Below are positions 62,973-64,000 of a stretch of DNA of 64,000 nucleotides, piece by piece. Source of the stretch: Fasciolopsis buskii (Eukaryota; Platyhelminthes; Trematoda; Plagiorchiida; Fasciolidae); the NCBI GenBank assembly GCA_008360955.1, contig LUCM01004792.1, positions 89,268 through 153,267 of the forward strand, written 5' to 3'. The translations under genes were made by a program, and so were the position numbers. The notes below the pieces were generated by a model. It worked only from the letters and a program-made list of their open reading frames with translations. It did no database searches and was not told the DNA's origin. Position 1 is the stretch's first letter. Each line of letters begins with the position of its first letter.

Positions 62973-63020
62973 GTATTCGTCTGCCATTGATGTCAGAAGC
63001 AGCCAGAACAAAACCACCCG
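62973..63020 (+). CDS. Candidate 48-nt symmetric micro-exon
   Basis: A branch-like TTCTAACAA at 62,952-62,960, an acceptor ATGTTTGCAG ending 62,972 and an ideal donor CCCG|GTAAGT at 63,021 define 48 nt, a multiple of three. One frame reads I-R-L-P-L-M-S-E-A-A-R-T-K-P-P with natural codons. Branch site, acceptor, donor and symmetric length all agree, making this the best single splice-defined exon candidate. Flatworm micro-exon genes use such exons, but no neighbouring exon is seen. Confidence 0.35.
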
Positions 63021-64000
63021 GTAAGTCAGATTTTATTTGCATAGTATAGTAGTATTTTGGGCTGAAATCTCGCCAGTGCAATGCAGATTGCTGATTTTTT
63101 TGCCAATTGTTGCATTAAATGAAAGGATCGATAGGCTATAGTATTCATTCTTGCCTGAAAACTATACTCGAAGGAATTCCAGGTTATCGATGAAACGAAA
63201 AGCATCAGCCAGAAATGTACTCGGTAGTGAATACTAGAAAACAAAATTCCTTTCTCGAATGAGTGATCCACAGTTCAAAGTTATTAATCTTTCATCGCAA
63301 AGAACAATAATTTGTGGTTTGCGAGAAAAATGTCTATCGCGATAACAAGCCGATTCGTATCTATTAAGTGCAGTTATGCTAACCGAATGGTCTTTACAAA
63401 ACAAGGCAGTCACCCTATGGTGTATTTGCACTCACATAACACCGAAACAAAATGAAAGCACTCCAGTGATGTAATAGCAAAATGATACTCTCTAAAACTC
63501 TGTTCAGTTAAATGGAAATGCACCGCCATTAAACCAAGGCAGAATTATCGAAACTCCGTACGTCACCCTGACATTTTATAAATATGTTTGCCGTTTAGAA
63601 ACAACTAATTGCGTACTCGCTTGGGGCTGATATTTAAAAGTCTTCAACCAAATCTCGTCAACTTCTTGTATGCCCAATGACCTTTTGCGGCCAGATCTAC
63701 TCGGCATATCCAAAAACAGCGTTGAGTGCCGAGGAAATGGGAATATTCGGTTCTCCGTTTGAATTGCTTAGCATTCTTGATATTGGTAGTTAAATAAACC
63801 GCTCAGCAGGGGGATTGCTGCTGAAATTCGCGCGTAAGCATGAGAAACACAAAAAGTCATCAACACAAGGCAAGCTACAACGAAATGTAAATGAATGAAT
63901 CAGATGTGCGGCTTATTGCTGTAACGATCCACAGAATTTTGCACAATGTTAGTGCACACTTATACCCACCTGTTGACAGATACGTTCATGAAACTAAGGC
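63021..64000. other. No recognisable gene
   Basis: Two short - strand frames (63,026-63,271 and 63,234-63,431) overlap each other without motifs. The window ends in unremarkable AT-rich DNA. Confidence 0.5.

Noticed and set aside
1..64000. CRISPR arrays, operons, bacterial promoters or phage genes
   Set aside because: No regularly spaced repeats or long tandem genes; base use, splice-like sites and non-LTR elements are eukaryotic.

Overview
This is eukaryotic, AT-rich (roughly 60% by eye), intron-like or intergenic DNA packed with decayed retrotransposons. There are no operons, ribosome-binding sites or long bacterial genes. The best guess is a flatworm, probably a digenean fluke. The guess rests on the transposon families: a Penelope-like element with a GIY-YIG nuclease of the type I associate with flukes, LINE endonuclease/reverse-transcriptase remnants resembling fluke LINEs, tRNA-like SINE heads, and repeated Penelope-type 3' ends. 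This is inference from remembered family features, not from a search. The longest open frame is 164 codons. At this base composition, a rough estimate gives around a hundred chance frames of 60 codons or more in 64 kb, so open frames alone prove little here.

Layout. 0-0.5 kb and 28.2-28.7 kb are two inverted copies of an unknown repeat, identical over about 325 bp and about 6% different over the rest. 0.8-7.3 kb has weak exon candidates, the densest at 6.2-7.3 kb on the + strand. 12-14 kb, 18.4-19.4 kb and 27.6-29.7 kb hold LINE and Penelope-like debris. 23-25.5 kb has three exon-like open stretches with splice or poly(A) signals. 36.0-36.6 kb is a compact Penelope-like remnant: a GIY-YIG domain between two 156-159 bp inverted repeats. 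44.0-46.8 kb is a nearly full-length dead LINE (endonuclease plus reverse transcriptase). An internal 1.1 kb piece of it is repeated, inverted and almost perfectly, at 50.06-51.16 kb, making a large hairpin-capable structure with a 3.5 kb spacer. 51.3-52.1 kb is a second LINE family on the - strand. 52.4-63 kb has only weak exon candidates, including a 48-nt symmetric micro-exon at 62,973-63,020 with good splice signals.

How it fits together. The confident content is transposon-derived and inactive (stops, frameshifts, lost catalytic residues). The host-gene candidates are individually weak and need transcript or homology support. The strongest structural signals are the young inverted duplication inside an old LINE, the mosaic-identity inverted repeat 28 kb apart, and the inverted-repeat-bounded GIY-YIG unit. 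No complete undescribed system is demonstrable from the sequence alone.
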